Of a stretch of DNA of 64,000 bases, positions 19,454 through 27,727 are shown one piece after another. The DNA lies in the NCBI RefSeq assembly GCF_034347425.1, contig NZ_CP133779.1, forward strand, positions 3,410,001-3,474,000. The letters run 5' to 3'. The notes beneath the pieces are model-generated. The model searched no databases. It saw only the letters and a list, made by a program, of their open reading frames with translations, and was not told where the DNA came from. The number at the start of each line of letters is the position of its first letter. Positions within the stretch are counted from its first letter, which is position 1. The translations under genes were made by a program, and so were the position numbers. Origin of the DNA: Undibacterium sp. CCC3.4. Its GTDB lineage: Bacteria; Pseudomonadota; Gammaproteobacteria; Burkholderiales; Burkholderiaceae_D.

Positions 19454-19698
19454 CGCTGGTGGCATTCCCGGTTTGATATTGGCAAGGGTGAAGCCGCTGG
19501 GATTTTTCTCCGTGCGTCTTTTGGGCCGACCAACGGTCGGTTCGTGTCCGATTAACGGTGTGCTCCGCTTCGCGGGAACTGTACAAAATGGCGCTTATCC
19601 GCTTGCTCTGATACGCCAGTCAGCTTGCTGGCATTGCGTTTTGGGGCATAAATGGAAATTTATTCACTCCTTTTTTAGCCCGCACTCTTTTTTACATC
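19454..19698. other. Intergenic region after nasA
   Basis: 245 bp with a short palindrome (CCGAC-CAACG-GTCGG, 19527-19541) that lacks a T-run. No convincing terminator, promoter or hrp-type box upstream of the repeat-protein gene. A frame of about 98 codons crossing it lacks coding character. Confidence 0.4.
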
Positions 19699-20796
19699 AT
19701 GCCAAACATCTCAGTCATTACTCATACTTCTTATTTTTCTACGCAGAACCAGCTCACGCCGGCCAGTAACGGTTTAGCCGCTCCGCAACCACTTACAAGC
19801 AGTTCTTTGCGGCAAGCGAGCAACTTGGTCGGGAGCGGCGATACCCTCACCGGTGTTGTGGCAGGGCCGAATCGCATCGCGCTCGGCGCGCAGGCCGTTT
19901 CGGTCATAACGAACTCTCAGCGACTGGCGCAAGCCTCTGTTCGCATGGTGGAAAGCCGCCCGGAAGGCAGCGCGCGGTATGCGCGCCTCCGCGAGGTAGA
20001 CCGGCCGGCGCTTACTGCCGGCTTTGTCTGTCCCAATGGCACCGATATGCGCGCGCCTCTTGATAATTCCCATCGCGCGCCACCAAGCCCCGCATCCGGC
20101 AGCATGAGCGGAACGTCTTCCGGTGTGGGGAAGCGCCAACGCAATCTATGCTACCGTGAGCACGCTGCACGGATCGGTGGCTTCCTCACGGCAGACGGTG
20201 CGCCTGATCTGGTCGCTTACCATCGGCACATCAGCGAACGTTGTGCTGCCAAGCTCGGCTTGATCGCTGCGAATGGCTCAGCGGATATCCGCGCGTATAA
20301 CCGCTATATGTTGGCGCGGGCGGCTATCGCGGCCGGTTTCGTCAAGCACGACGGCAGTGCCAATGTCTATGCTTATAAGCGCAATCGTACTGCGGAGTCG
20401 GCAGTCGCGGCCGGTTTCGTCAAACTTGATGGGACTGCCGATTCGATCGGCTACCGCCGACATTTCACCGCAAGAGCCGCGCTCAGGACTGGCTTCACAT
20501 CGACCGATGGGGGGGCTGATCTGGCCGGCTATCGCTCTGATCAGCTGCAACGGACCGCCCAGAAGAGCGGTTTTCTCACGCCCACCGGTGCGCCGGATGT
20601 GACGGCTTACAAACGGCAATTAGCCCGCGACTTGGCAAAAAAGGCAGGGTTTGTCAATCCGGCTGGGGAGGGCGATGTTACTGCCTATCGTCGCCAGCGG
20701 CAATGGTACCGGAATGATCGATTGGGCAGCGTGGCCGGCGCGGTCACCAAGGGCAAGAATGTACCGGAGGCGTTGACCAGACCAGGTCGGTCGTGA
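19699..20796 (+). CDS. Unrecognised protein with seven 26-residue tandem repeats
   Basis: A 365-residue protein I cannot assign. Residues 156-337 form seven units of exactly 26 residues. Within a unit, Gly6, Gly12 and Tyr19 are invariant or nearly so; Phe7 (one Leu), Asp or Asn 15 and Arg21 (one Ser) are also kept, and positions 1-2 are usually Ala. The pattern suggests one helix (positions about 15 to 5 of the next unit) and a turn per repeat. A degenerate unit sits near 103-128 (AGFVCPNGTD). The first 100 residues are rich in Ser, Thr, Asn and Gln with no signal peptide or membrane segment, as in some type III effectors, but no secretion genes or hrp box are visible. The ATG lacks a clear ribosome site, so the start is uncertain. 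Exact amino-acid periodicity despite diverged DNA argues that it is translated. Confidence 0.7.
   Translation: MPNISVITHTSYFSTQNQLTPASNGLAAPQPLTSSSLRQASNLVGSGDTLTGVVAGPNRIALGAQAVSVITNSQRLAQASVRMVESRPEGSARYARLREVDRPALTAGFVCPNGTDMRAPLDNSHRAPPSPASGSMSGTSSGVGKRQRNLCYREHAARIGGFLTADGAPDLVAYHRHISERCAAKLGLIAANGSADIRAYNRYMLARAAIAAGFVKHDGSANVYAYKRNRTAESAVAAGFVKLDGTADSIGYRRHFTARAALRTGFTSTDGGADLAGYRSDQLQRTAQKSGFLTPTGAPDVTAYKRQLARDLAKKAGFVNPAGEGDVTAYRRQRQWYRNDRLGSVAGAVTKGKNVPEALTRPGRS
20164..20709 (+). repeat. Seven 78-bp tandem coding repeats
   Basis: Units of 78 bp, visible mainly at the protein level; the GF pair recurs at residues 161, 187 (as GL), 213, 239, 265, 291 and 317. The DNA copies are well diverged, so the array is old rather than a recent expansion. 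Confidence 0.8.
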
Positions 20797-20982
20797 GCTT
20801 TTTATCCCGGCGCGGGAGGCTGCCGTGGCCGATTTTGTCGTTCGCGCTGCCCTTGTGTTATAACTGGACGAAACTTGCCGCCACTTGGCGACTGTTCGAT
20901 TCCGCGCGTGCTCGCCGGTCATCGTCTTGCTTGATCGGCGTACCGATTCGCTGCGGCGGGTATTACCTGAGGGGAGTGGCAT

Positions 20983-21486
20983 ATGTCGCGTAAACGTTTG
21001 TTGAATCAAAAGATCACCGCTGACAAGGGATCGCTGTTGCTGGGAGCTGTCCTTAGCCTCACACTGATGTCGGCGCAGGCACAAGTGTTTCGCTGCCAAA
21101 ATGCGGCTGGTGAAGTGGTATTTTCCGATCAGACTTGCCCCGGCGATAGCCAAGGCCGTCGTTTTAAAGTGCAAGCCAACGGTGGCCGAGCCGGGCGTGA
21201 GATCGCAGCGCCGCTGCAAGTCGAGCCATTGCCGCCTGCCGCAGCGGCAAGTGAGTCGCCGCAAAACGAACCGCATCCGCTGCAAGTCGATGCCATGGCT
21301 TGTGAGCATGCCCAGCGTAATTATGACGTGTCGGCCGCCTCGAGTAACCCGAATCTGTTTAAACTCAAAGCCTTGGCCAGTGCCATGTATGCGGCCTGTG
21401 GCTTGCGCGAACCTGACATCAGCACGACCACGATTCATATCGATAATAATGCTATCCAAGGCCAAGCTGTGCCGGCATCGAAATAA
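20983..21486 (+). CDS. DUF4124-type exported protein
   Basis: A 167-residue protein with an N-terminal signal sequence (hydrophobic stretch ending LMSAQAQ) followed by a DUF4124-like segment, VFRCQNAAGEVVFSDQTC, with its two Cys. A Pro/Ala-rich linker and a short C-terminal helix-rich part with two more Cys follow. Probably periplasmic; function unknown for the family. GAGGGGAG precedes the ATG. It lies between two accessory genes, with no evident operon partner. Confidence 0.8.
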   Translation: MSRKRLLNQKITADKGSLLLGAVLSLTLMSAQAQVFRCQNAAGEVVFSDQTCPGDSQGRRFKVQANGGRAGREIAAPLQVEPLPPAAAASESPQNEPHPLQVDAMACEHAQRNYDVSAASSNPNLFKLKALASAMYAACGLREPDISTTTIHIDNNAIQGQAVPASK

Positions 21487-21537
21487 GCCTGGGCGAGGGC
21501 AGTAGACGTGGTGGAAAATTCCAAAAAACAGTGTAGA

Positions 21538-21577
21538 ACTGTATTGGACTGTAAAGGACTATAATTCACTATAATTA
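21538..21577. repeat. Four tandem 10-bp repeats upstream of the ATPase gene
   Basis: Units ACTGTATTGG, ACTGTAAAGG, ACTATAATTC and ACTATAATTA follow without gaps, so ACT-R-TA recurs once per helical turn on one face of the DNA. The array ends 27 bp before the ATPase start and contains TATAAT-like hexamers, so it may overlap the promoter. Probably a cooperative operator. Confidence 0.65.
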
Positions 21578-21604
21578 CTGTTCCGATACAAGGTATGACA
21601 CATC

Positions 21605-22750
21605 ATGAGCGTTGCCATCTTCCATCGCAAGACCCTCGCCGAGAACATTGCCAGATGCACGCTGTCGCCCAAGGGTTTATCGGGCGTGTTCATTTCCGCA
21701 CCGCGTCGCACCGGAAAAAGTACCCTGATCAACGAGGACATTGTGCCCTACCTGCGGGATGCTGGTGCCGAGGTCATCTATGTCGACCTGTGGAGTGATC
21801 GCAGTCGCGATCCTGGTGATTTGATTTCGGAAGCGATTCGCGAGCACTTGTTGCAGCGAGAAGGCGCTATTTTGAAGTGGGCGCGCAAGGGCGGGCTGGA
21901 TAAGGTCAAGCTTGCGGGTCTTGAGATGGACATCGGCAAAGTCGGGATCGGTTCGGGAAAGACGATCGCGAAGGCTTTGGCCGAGCTCTCGGATGCCACC
22001 GAACACATGATCGTGCTGGTGATTGATGAGGCCCAGCACGCTATGACTACCGAGGCTGGCGCGGACACGCTGTTCGCTTTGAAGGCTGCGCGCGATCAGT
22101 TGAATGGATCGGCACATTTTGGATTTCGCTTGATTGCAACCGGATCGAACAGGGATAAGTTGAGTTTGCTGGTTCAGGGTAAGGAGCAGGCATTTTTGAA
22201 TGCGGTATTGATGGATCTGCAACCGCTTGGGGATGATTATCTGGCTTGGGAGCTTGGCCTGTATGGCGAGAGCGTCAAGCCGTCGGTGGATGTCGTGAAG
22301 CGTGCTTTCGTCGCTGCTGGACACAAACCGGAAACTTTGAGAAAAGCCTTGGATGATCTGGCGTTTAGATTCGATGCCACGGCGGAGAATGTCGATGCCG
22401 TGTTTCAAGAGGTGGTCGATCAGATCATGGCAGAGACGAAGCAGGGATTTATACGACAAATTAACTCCCTGCCGCCACTTCAAGCCGCTGTTCTGACGGT
22501 GATGGCCATGACCGGAGCGGACTTTGCGCCGTTTCGGCCGCGCACGGTTGAAATGTATGTCCAGGCTTGCAAAAAATTCACTGACGACCAGACTAAGATC
22601 GAGGGTACTTCGATTCAGTATGCATTGGAGGCCTTGCGTGCCAAATCGCTGGTTTGGAATAGCTCTCGAGGTGTCTATGCGATCGAGGATACGCAACATG
22701 TGATTTGGCTTGTTGAGCAAGCTGCGGCATGGGCAGCCGCAGAAAAGTAA
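21605..22750 (+). CDS. Solitary AAA-type ATPase with C-terminal winged-helix-like region
   Basis: A 381-residue ATP-binding protein. Walker A is SAPRRTGKST (residues 31-40) and Walker B is IVLVIDEAQ (136-144), the ATPase_2/ORC-like type. A sensor-like LIATGSNRDKL follows. The last 80 residues (from AVLTVMAMTGADF) look like a winged helix. It has no nuclease, protease or transmembrane domain and no partner gene, so the role is unknown; DNA-linked regulation or a defence function are possible. AAGG lies 11 nt before the ATG. Its upstream 10-bp repeats suggest autoregulation. Confidence 0.8.
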   Translation: MSVAIFHRKTLAENIARCTLSPKGLSGVFISAPRRTGKSTLINEDIVPYLRDAGAEVIYVDLWSDRSRDPGDLISEAIREHLLQREGAILKWARKGGLDKVKLAGLEMDIGKVGIGSGKTIAKALAELSDATEHMIVLVIDEAQHAMTTEAGADTLFALKAARDQLNGSAHFGFRLIATGSNRDKLSLLVQGKEQAFLNAVLMDLQPLGDDYLAWELGLYGESVKPSVDVVKRAFVAAGHKPETLRKALDDLAFRFDATAENVDAVFQEVVDQIMAETKQGFIRQINSLPPLQAAVLTVMAMTGADFAPFRPRTVEMYVQACKKFTDDQTKIEGTSIQYALEALRAKSLVWNSSRGVYAIEDTQHVIWLVEQAAAWAAAEK

Positions 22751-22860
22751 GCAGCAGTTTACTCTGACCGTTCAAGCTTACCTACATGAATTGGTACGCG
22801 TATGCGCGCTGGCTCGTTGCCCAACTTTTTACGCTTCTTGACATCCTCCCCAGCCTCAAG
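22751..22860. other. Intergenic segment with an IS200/IS605-end-like motif before MITE copy 2
   Basis: TTGACATCCTCCCCAGCCT followed by CAAG (22838-22860) directly abuts MITE-like copy 2. The same GACATCCTCCCC motif abuts copy 4 on the equivalent side. Otherwise no gene is evident. Confidence 0.4.
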
Positions 22861-23060
22861 AGGCTGTCGCAAAAAGGTTTTCAGTCGTTACACTACCCCG
22901 ACTGGTGGTGACGTCCCTCCTTGTCTACCGAAATGCCAGAAATTATGTCGTTTTTGGTGTTGGAAACGACACTGGTTCGCGCCAAAAGCACGCGGGACTG
23001 ACACGGCGTGCGGTGTTTTATCGGTGTTATATATATAACGTCCATCTGGCTTGGTCGGTG
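22861..23060. mobile_element. MITE-like palindromic element, copy 2 (decayed)
   Basis: Begins with the same 15-bp terminal repeat (one A added in the A-run) and follows copy 1 in order and orientation: the CTACCCC segment, AATGCCAGAAATT core, CGCCAAAAGCACGCGGGA arm and GTCCATCTGGC near the right end. The right terminal repeat is decayed and the palindrome is degenerate, so this is an old copy. Only the left flank (CTCAAG) of the target duplication can be read. Confidence 0.7.
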
Positions 23061-23186
23061 GCATTTTCTCGGCCCAGCTTGATAGTCTGCATCAGCTTAC
23101 GCAAGCTGGCCCACCTGAGCCTGGGCGATGAGCGCAAAATGCTGCCTCCGCGTGATTTGCAACAACTGGCCTAGCCGCAGTGCGCT
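23061..23186 (+). pseudogene. Possible coding remnant after MITE copy 2
   Basis: One plus frame reads SLRKLAHLSLGDERKML then PPRDLQQLA before a TAG at 23172-23174, which has coding character, but it has no start and is cut by the MITE-like element. Not recognised; it may be the 3' end of a gene disrupted by the insertion. Confidence 0.25.
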
Positions 23187-23915
23187 TCACTGATACTGAT
23201 TCCAATGCATCAGTCGCTCATCGCGCGCCTCTTTGATCAGGTGCTTGGCTTGTTGTTGGTCGGTGCCCTCCAATTCCAGCGCCAAGGCGTGTATTGCTAC
23301 CGCATAATCGCCGGCCGCTGAACGCTCGAGCCAGGCATGTGCACGCAGCGGGTCAGTGGCTACGCCGGCACCGGCGGCATAGGCATTCGCCAGCAAAAAC
23401 ATGGCTTGGGCATTACCTTGATCACTGGCCAGTTGTAAATAGTGCACCGACAGTGGCAAATCGAGTGGGCCGCCTTCGCCATATTTCGCCATGCGGGCTA
23501 ACATGAAGTTGGCTTTATCATTGCCTTGTGCCGCGGCAGCGGCATACCAGCGCTGCGCCAGCGTGAGATTTTTTGTCACGCCCAGTCTGGCCTTGTAAAA
23601 CACTTCGGCCAAGGCAAACTGCGCTGCTTGGTCGCCATTGCCGGCCGCTTGTGTGAGCCAATTGCACGCGCTGCGAGGATCTTTTTCAAACAAAGCCAAG
23701 CCCAGTTCGCGCTGGGCCACCGGCAAACCTTGGTCGGCCCAATGGCGCAGTGTTGCGCGCGCTTGGGCTTGTTGTGCATGCAAAGCCAGCATGCCTAGTG
23801 ATTCGATTTCCGCTGTACTTGGTGCTGACTGTAACTGCGGCGTGCAGGCCGACGCAGCGAGGCAGAGTGCCAGTGCGATGCTCAGTTGACGGAGGATGGA
23901 GGGGCAGGTCGGCAT
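23187..23915 (-). CDS. Sel1-repeat lipoprotein
   Basis: A 242-residue protein with a lipoprotein signal (LCLAASAC, lipobox Cys near residue 24) and several Sel1-like TPR-type repeats: AQFALAEVFYKARLGVTKN, ANFMLARMAKYGEGGPLDL and AMFLLANAYAAGAGVATDP, each followed by an AxxW/YxxxA helix. Such proteins act as protein-interaction scaffolds in the envelope; the partner is unknown. The ATG has only a weak ribosome site. It is transcribed away from cpdB's 3' end, probably from its own promoter. Confidence 0.85.
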   Translation of the reverse strand: MPTCPSILRQLSIALALCLAASACTPQLQSAPSTAEIESLGMLALHAQQAQARATLRHWADQGLPVAQRELGLALFEKDPRSACNWLTQAAGNGDQAAQFALAEVFYKARLGVTKNLTLAQRWYAAAAAQGNDKANFMLARMAKYGEGGPLDLPLSVHYLQLASDQGNAQAMFLLANAYAAGAGVATDPLRAHAWLERSAAGDYAVAIHALALELEGTDQQQAKHLIKEARDERLMHWNQYQ

Positions 23916-23985
23916 GGAAAATTCGCTCGTTGGCTGAGTAAGACGCGCGCGTCACCATACCGACGCGCGCGTACTGACTCGTGGT

Positions 23986-26076
23986 TTACTTGCTTAAATC
24001 AATCGCGTACTTGGAAAAACCGGAAGCATCTTTACTGCCCTCAGCCGTCACACGTGCGAGTCCGGCTTGCTGAGCCTGTGCCAACTTGCCTGGTGCCGAA
24101 CGCAGTATCACCGGCCCTTGGGTGGCGACTTTGACGAAGCTCCAGCTTTGCGCGTTGCCATTGACGGCGGCCGTCACCGTACCGAGCTTGCTCACATAAG
24201 CGCTGACCACGGCTTGGTTGGCATCCGGTGACTTGATGATGGTTTTACTACCATCGATGCCTGGGACATTGCCACCGCCACTGGCGCGGTAATCGTTGGT
24301 CGCAACGATGAAATCATCATTGTCACCGACGGCGACGCCAAGATATGTCAGGTTGACGATGCGATTAGCCGGCGCTTGCGTGACATCGATCTGATATTTC
24401 AGCGCATTACCGCTGGCGTAAAAAACATCGTAGTTGAAGATCGTGCTGTAAGACGGCACCAAATCTTGCTCAGCCGTACTGGCCGGATTGATTTGGGCGA
24501 ACTGTGCAGCCGCGGCACGCAACCAGTTTTTCAAGTCACTGCCCTTGATCTTCACCGCTTGCAAATTATTATTTCCATACAAATACAAATCGCCGGGATT
24601 TCGTACTTGCAAACCGACCGGTGTCGCCGCCGTTGCGCCAGGTGCGACATCGGTGAAATCAGTCGGGCCATTGCGACCGGCTTTGAATGGCGCGCTGCAC
24701 GAAATCACCGGTATCGATTGATAGCTCTTAATGACAGGGTCGGTCGATTTGGCGATGAAGTTGCTGACGTAATCGATTTGCGCCTGATTGACGATTTCGA
24801 TCGCACTGACATCGCCGACCAAGGCAAAATACGCCGACATCTCGAAATTAGTGGTCGTGCCCAATGCTTGTGCCGCATACGCCAGCGTGGCCTTATGTTC
24901 GGTATCGACGAGCGGCGCAATAGCCGGATCGGCGGCGACCGTGGTAACGCCGTCGGTGTATTTGAAGCCGCGTGCTTCGACCTTGGTCTGGTCTTTTTGT
25001 ACTACCCATTTACCGCTTTGGAATTTCAACACCATCTGGATGATGCCGAGGCGGCGGCCCCAACTTTGTGCCATCACAGCCGGCACGCCGTTGACAAAAC
25101 CATTGATGCTGTCGACTTGGGCAGCTGGCAGGGCGGCGATCGAGGCATCGACTGCGGCGGCACCGATTTCTTTTCCTTTCGGGAAGATCAGATGCGCATG
25201 ACCGAGCATCAAGGCGTCGAAACCGGTGGCGGCCAAGTAAAGACTGCCGTTTTCCATTTTCGGGCTGTAGGTGCTGGCGTCGAGGCCGCCATGTGATAAG
25301 GCCACGGCCAGATCGGCGCCTTTGCTGCGCATCTCAGGCAGGTATTTGGTGGCGGTTTCGACGACCCCGTTGACCATTACTTTGCCGGCCAGATTTTTCT
25401 GATCCCAATCCATGATTTGCGGCGGTACGAAGCCCATGATGCCGATGCTGAGCGTGACCGGCACACTGCTGCCATCTGGGGCGGTGGCGGTGAATTGTTT
25501 CGGAATCAGTGCGTAGGGCTTGAAGATCGGTGCCTGATTGGTGGCGTTGACCACATTGGCCAAGACCAGTGGAAAGCTCGGCGCGCCGCATTTGCTCGGT
25601 GCCGTCACGCCGCTGAGGCCAAAGTCGGTATTGGTGACTTGCCCGAGAAAATTCAAACCATAATTGAATTCATGATTGCCGATGCCGCCGCCATCGTATT
25701 TCAAGGCATTCATGACTTTATGAATCGCCAACGTGCCGCTGCATGTGACTGGCACCGCACCGGTTTGATAATCACCGAGCAAAGTACCTTGAATAACATC
25801 GCCATCATCGAGCAAAACCGTGTTGGGGTTTTCGGCGCGGGCTGCTGCAATCAGGGTGGAGGTGCGTTCGAGTCCGAGGCTGGTATCAGCCTTGAGGCCG
25901 TAGTAATCATAACTGAGCACATTCTGATGCAAGTCGGTGGTTTCCAATAATGCCAGCTTGACGATGGTGCCCTCGGGGATAGCGCTCACAGGGGCGGTGG
26001 TCGGATTGCTCGAACAGGCGGCGAGGGTGGCCAGAGCAATCAGACTCAGTGGCGGAAGCAGCAAGGTTTTTTTCAT
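23986..26076 (-). CDS. cpdB: 2',3'-cyclic-nucleotide 2'-phosphodiesterase/3'-nucleotidase, lipoprotein
   Basis: A 696-residue envelope enzyme that hydrolyses 2',3'-cyclic nucleotides and 3'-nucleotides to nucleosides for salvage. Metallophosphatase motifs: TTDLHQN, DDGDVIQGT, GNHEFNYG, ALSHGG and GHAHL. A 5'-nucleotidase-type C-terminal substrate domain includes NDYRASGGGNVPG. The signal ends LATLAAC, so unlike the soluble E. coli enzyme it is probably a lipoprotein. The ATG at 26076 is chosen over an in-frame start at 26124 because it begins the signal peptide (MKKTLLLPPLSLIAL). Confidence 0.9.
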   Translation of the reverse strand: MKKTLLLPPLSLIALATLAACSSNPTTAPVSAIPEGTIVKLALLETTDLHQNVLSYDYYGLKADTSLGLERTSTLIAAARAENPNTVLLDDGDVIQGTLLGDYQTGAVPVTCSGTLAIHKVMNALKYDGGGIGNHEFNYGLNFLGQVTNTDFGLSGVTAPSKCGAPSFPLVLANVVNATNQAPIFKPYALIPKQFTATAPDGSSVPVTLSIGIMGFVPPQIMDWDQKNLAGKVMVNGVVETATKYLPEMRSKGADLAVALSHGGLDASTYSPKMENGSLYLAATGFDALMLGHAHLIFPKGKEIGAAAVDASIAALPAAQVDSINGFVNGVPAVMAQSWGRRLGIIQMVLKFQSGKWVVQKDQTKVEARGFKYTDGVTTVAADPAIAPLVDTEHKATLAYAAQALGTTTNFEMSAYFALVGDVSAIEIVNQAQIDYVSNFIAKSTDPVIKSYQSIPVISCSAPFKAGRNGPTDFTDVAPGATAATPVGLQVRNPGDLYLYGNNNLQAVKIKGSDLKNWLRAAAAQFAQINPASTAEQDLVPSYSTIFNYDVFYASGNALKYQIDVTQAPANRIVNLTYLGVAVGDNDDFIVATNDYRASGGGNVPGIDGSKTIIKSPDANQAVVSAYVSKLGTVTAAVNGNAQSWSFVKVATQGPVILRSAPGKLAQAQQAGLARVTAEGSKDASGFSKYAIDLSK

Positions 26077-26361
26077 GAATTTCTCAAAAATAGAGGGGTG
26101 AAAACACTGAAAATGCGGACGCAATCGTTTGCTTTTTTAAATAAAATAAAAATCAGCAAGTCGTCGGTATGCAACAGAAAACCGAACCGGCCGATTATCG
26201 GCGCAAAATATGTCCTGTTAATGACAAAATGAAATACAAAAATTGCATGAAAAAATGAGCTGTCAAGCTGGTTTTTCTTGAATTAAAAAATTTTTGGCGG
26301 GATAGCCAATATAATCGCCGCTCTGCTGTCATTTCGGCGCTTCCCTTTTTGATGAAAACCT

Positions 26362-27288
26362 ATGTGTCTTCTTGCTCGTATTAAACGCTCGACCATGTTT
26401 GCTGCCCTCTTTTGCACGGTGCTGTTCTTGGGCGCGTGCGGCAGCACGCCTATGCCACCGACTGAACCGGCGTTCTTGCCAGTGCAAAAAACTGCGCGCC
26501 ATGTCAAGATCGGCTTGGCACTCGGCGGTGGGGCCGCGCGTGGGTTTGCCCATATCGGAGTGATCAAGGCTTTGGAGTCGCAAGGGATTTTTCCTGACAT
26601 CATCGTTGGCACCAGTGCCGGCAGTGTGGTCGGGGCCATGTATGCTGCCGGCAATAGCGGCTTTGCCTTGCAAAAAATGGCCTTGGACATGGATGAAGCG
26701 ACCATTTCCGACTGGTCTTTGCCACTGTTTGCCAAGTCCAGTGGCATGCTCAAGGGCGATGCGCTGCAAGCCTATGTCAATCGCATGGTCGGCGGGCTCA
26801 GTATAGAAAAACTCAAGAAACCGTTCGGTGCGGTGGCGACCGATTTATCGAGCGGACAAGCGGTGCTGTTTCAGTATGGTAATACCGGTGCGGCCGTGCG
26901 CGCTTCCTCGGCCGTGCCGGCGGTGTTTCAGCCGGTGAAGATCAATGGTCGCCAATACGTCGACGGTGGTTTGGTGGCACCGGTGCCGGTGCGTTTTGCG
27001 CGTGAGATGGGGGCCGATTTGGTGATCGCGGTAAATATTTCGCAAGCACCGGAGATACAGAATGGCAGCAGTAGCATCGATATTTTGCTGCAAACGGTAA
27101 CCATCATGGGGCAGAGCATCACGCAATACGAGTTGAAACTGGCCGATGTGGTGATACGTCCCGATTTACCAGGCATGAAGGGTAGCGATTTCGGTGGCAG
27201 GAATTTAGCCATACTGGCAGGCGAACGCGCAGCGATGGCGGCGATGCCGGAATTGAAACAAAAAATCAAAGCGTTGCAAGAGCGCTGA
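26362..27288 (+). CDS. Patatin-like phospholipase, RssA-type lipoprotein
   Basis: A 308-residue acyl hydrolase with the patatin dyad: nucleophile in GTSAG, catalytic Asp in DGGLVAP, and the oxyanion motif GGGAARGFAH. A lipobox (LFLGAC) follows a basic, hydrophobic start, so it is probably membrane-anchored. Closest in layout to RssA/YchK-type proteins; the lipid substrate is not known. The ATG at 26362 lacks a clear ribosome site and an internal start at 26395 is possible. MITE-like copy 3 lies downstream. Confidence 0.88.
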   Translation: MCLLARIKRSTMFAALFCTVLFLGACGSTPMPPTEPAFLPVQKTARHVKIGLALGGGAARGFAHIGVIKALESQGIFPDIIVGTSAGSVVGAMYAAGNSGFALQKMALDMDEATISDWSLPLFAKSSGMLKGDALQAYVNRMVGGLSIEKLKKPFGAVATDLSSGQAVLFQYGNTGAAVRASSAVPAVFQPVKINGRQYVDGGLVAPVPVRFAREMGADLVIAVNISQAPEIQNGSSSIDILLQTVTIMGQSITQYELKLADVVIRPDLPGMKGSDFGGRNLAILAGERAAMAAMPELKQKIKALQER

Positions 27289-27358
27289 TTGAAAAATGCC
27301 GAAATGCCTTATGGCAAGCAAAGAATAACTTTCAGTGGATGGACATTGATCTGACTAG

Positions 27359-27374
27359 GGTTTGAAACCCCGGC
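27359..27374. repeat. Hairpin remnant resembling an IS200/IS605-type end, next to copy 3
   Basis: GTTTGAAACCCCGGCC is the reverse complement of the motif at 10841-10860 and lies at the equivalent end of the MITE-like element. Confidence 0.45.
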
Positions 27375-27380
27375 CAAAAG

Positions 27381-27613
27381 AGGCTGTCGCAAAAGCCTGA
27401 TGGACGTTTTTTACACATGAAACACCGCATACCTCGTCATTCCCGCATGCTTTTGGCGGGAACCCAGCGTCGTTTTTTATACTGAAAATGCCACAATTTC
27501 TGGCATTTTCAGTTAACCACGAACGCCGCTGGGTTCCTGCCAAAAGCGCGCAGGAATGACGTGGCCACCAGTTGGGGTAATGATACCGACTCACTACCCT
27601 TTTGCGACAGCCT
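27381..27613. mobile_element. MITE-like palindromic element, copy 3
   Basis: 233 bp, inverted relative to copy 1, with intact 15-bp terminal repeats and a 6-bp flanking direct repeat CAAAAG (27375-27380, 27614-27619). Arms 27436-27493 and 27501-27560 pair as one long imperfect hairpin with a short CAATTTC centre. It lies between convergent genes (patatin, NlpC/P60), where it could act as a two-way terminator. ORFs across it are not genes. Confidence 0.87.
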
Positions 27614-27619
27614 CAAAAG

Positions 27620-27672
27620 CATGCGGTGTTTCAGATGTAAAAAAGCATCCATCAGATTTTTGCACTAGCCGT
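27620..27672. repeat. Fragment of an older MITE-like copy
   Basis: ATGCGGTGTTTCAGATGTAA, then GCATCCATCAGATTTTTGCA and TAGCC, match the end of copy 1 with substitutions. Copy 3 therefore sits beside, and probably inside, an older copy. Confidence 0.55.
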
Positions 27673-27727
27673 GCATCCGGATCTGGATAGAACATTTTCA
27701 CGCAGCGGTTTCTCCAGTTAGCGAGAC

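Noticed and set aside
19540..19698. hrp-type promoter upstream of the repeat protein
   Set aside because: TTCG pairs exist but their spacing (about 24 bp) does not fit the hrpII box, and no HrpL-type box is seen.
20164..20709. CRISPR array or TAL-effector repeats
   Set aside because: Units are coding, 78 bp, without identical repeats or unique spacers; 26 residues and the consensus do not match the 33-35-residue TAL repeats.
20793..20993. 66-codon ORF between the repeat protein and DUF4124 genes
   Set aside because: Overlaps both neighbours, no ribosome site, Arg/Ser-rich composition typical of out-of-frame reading.
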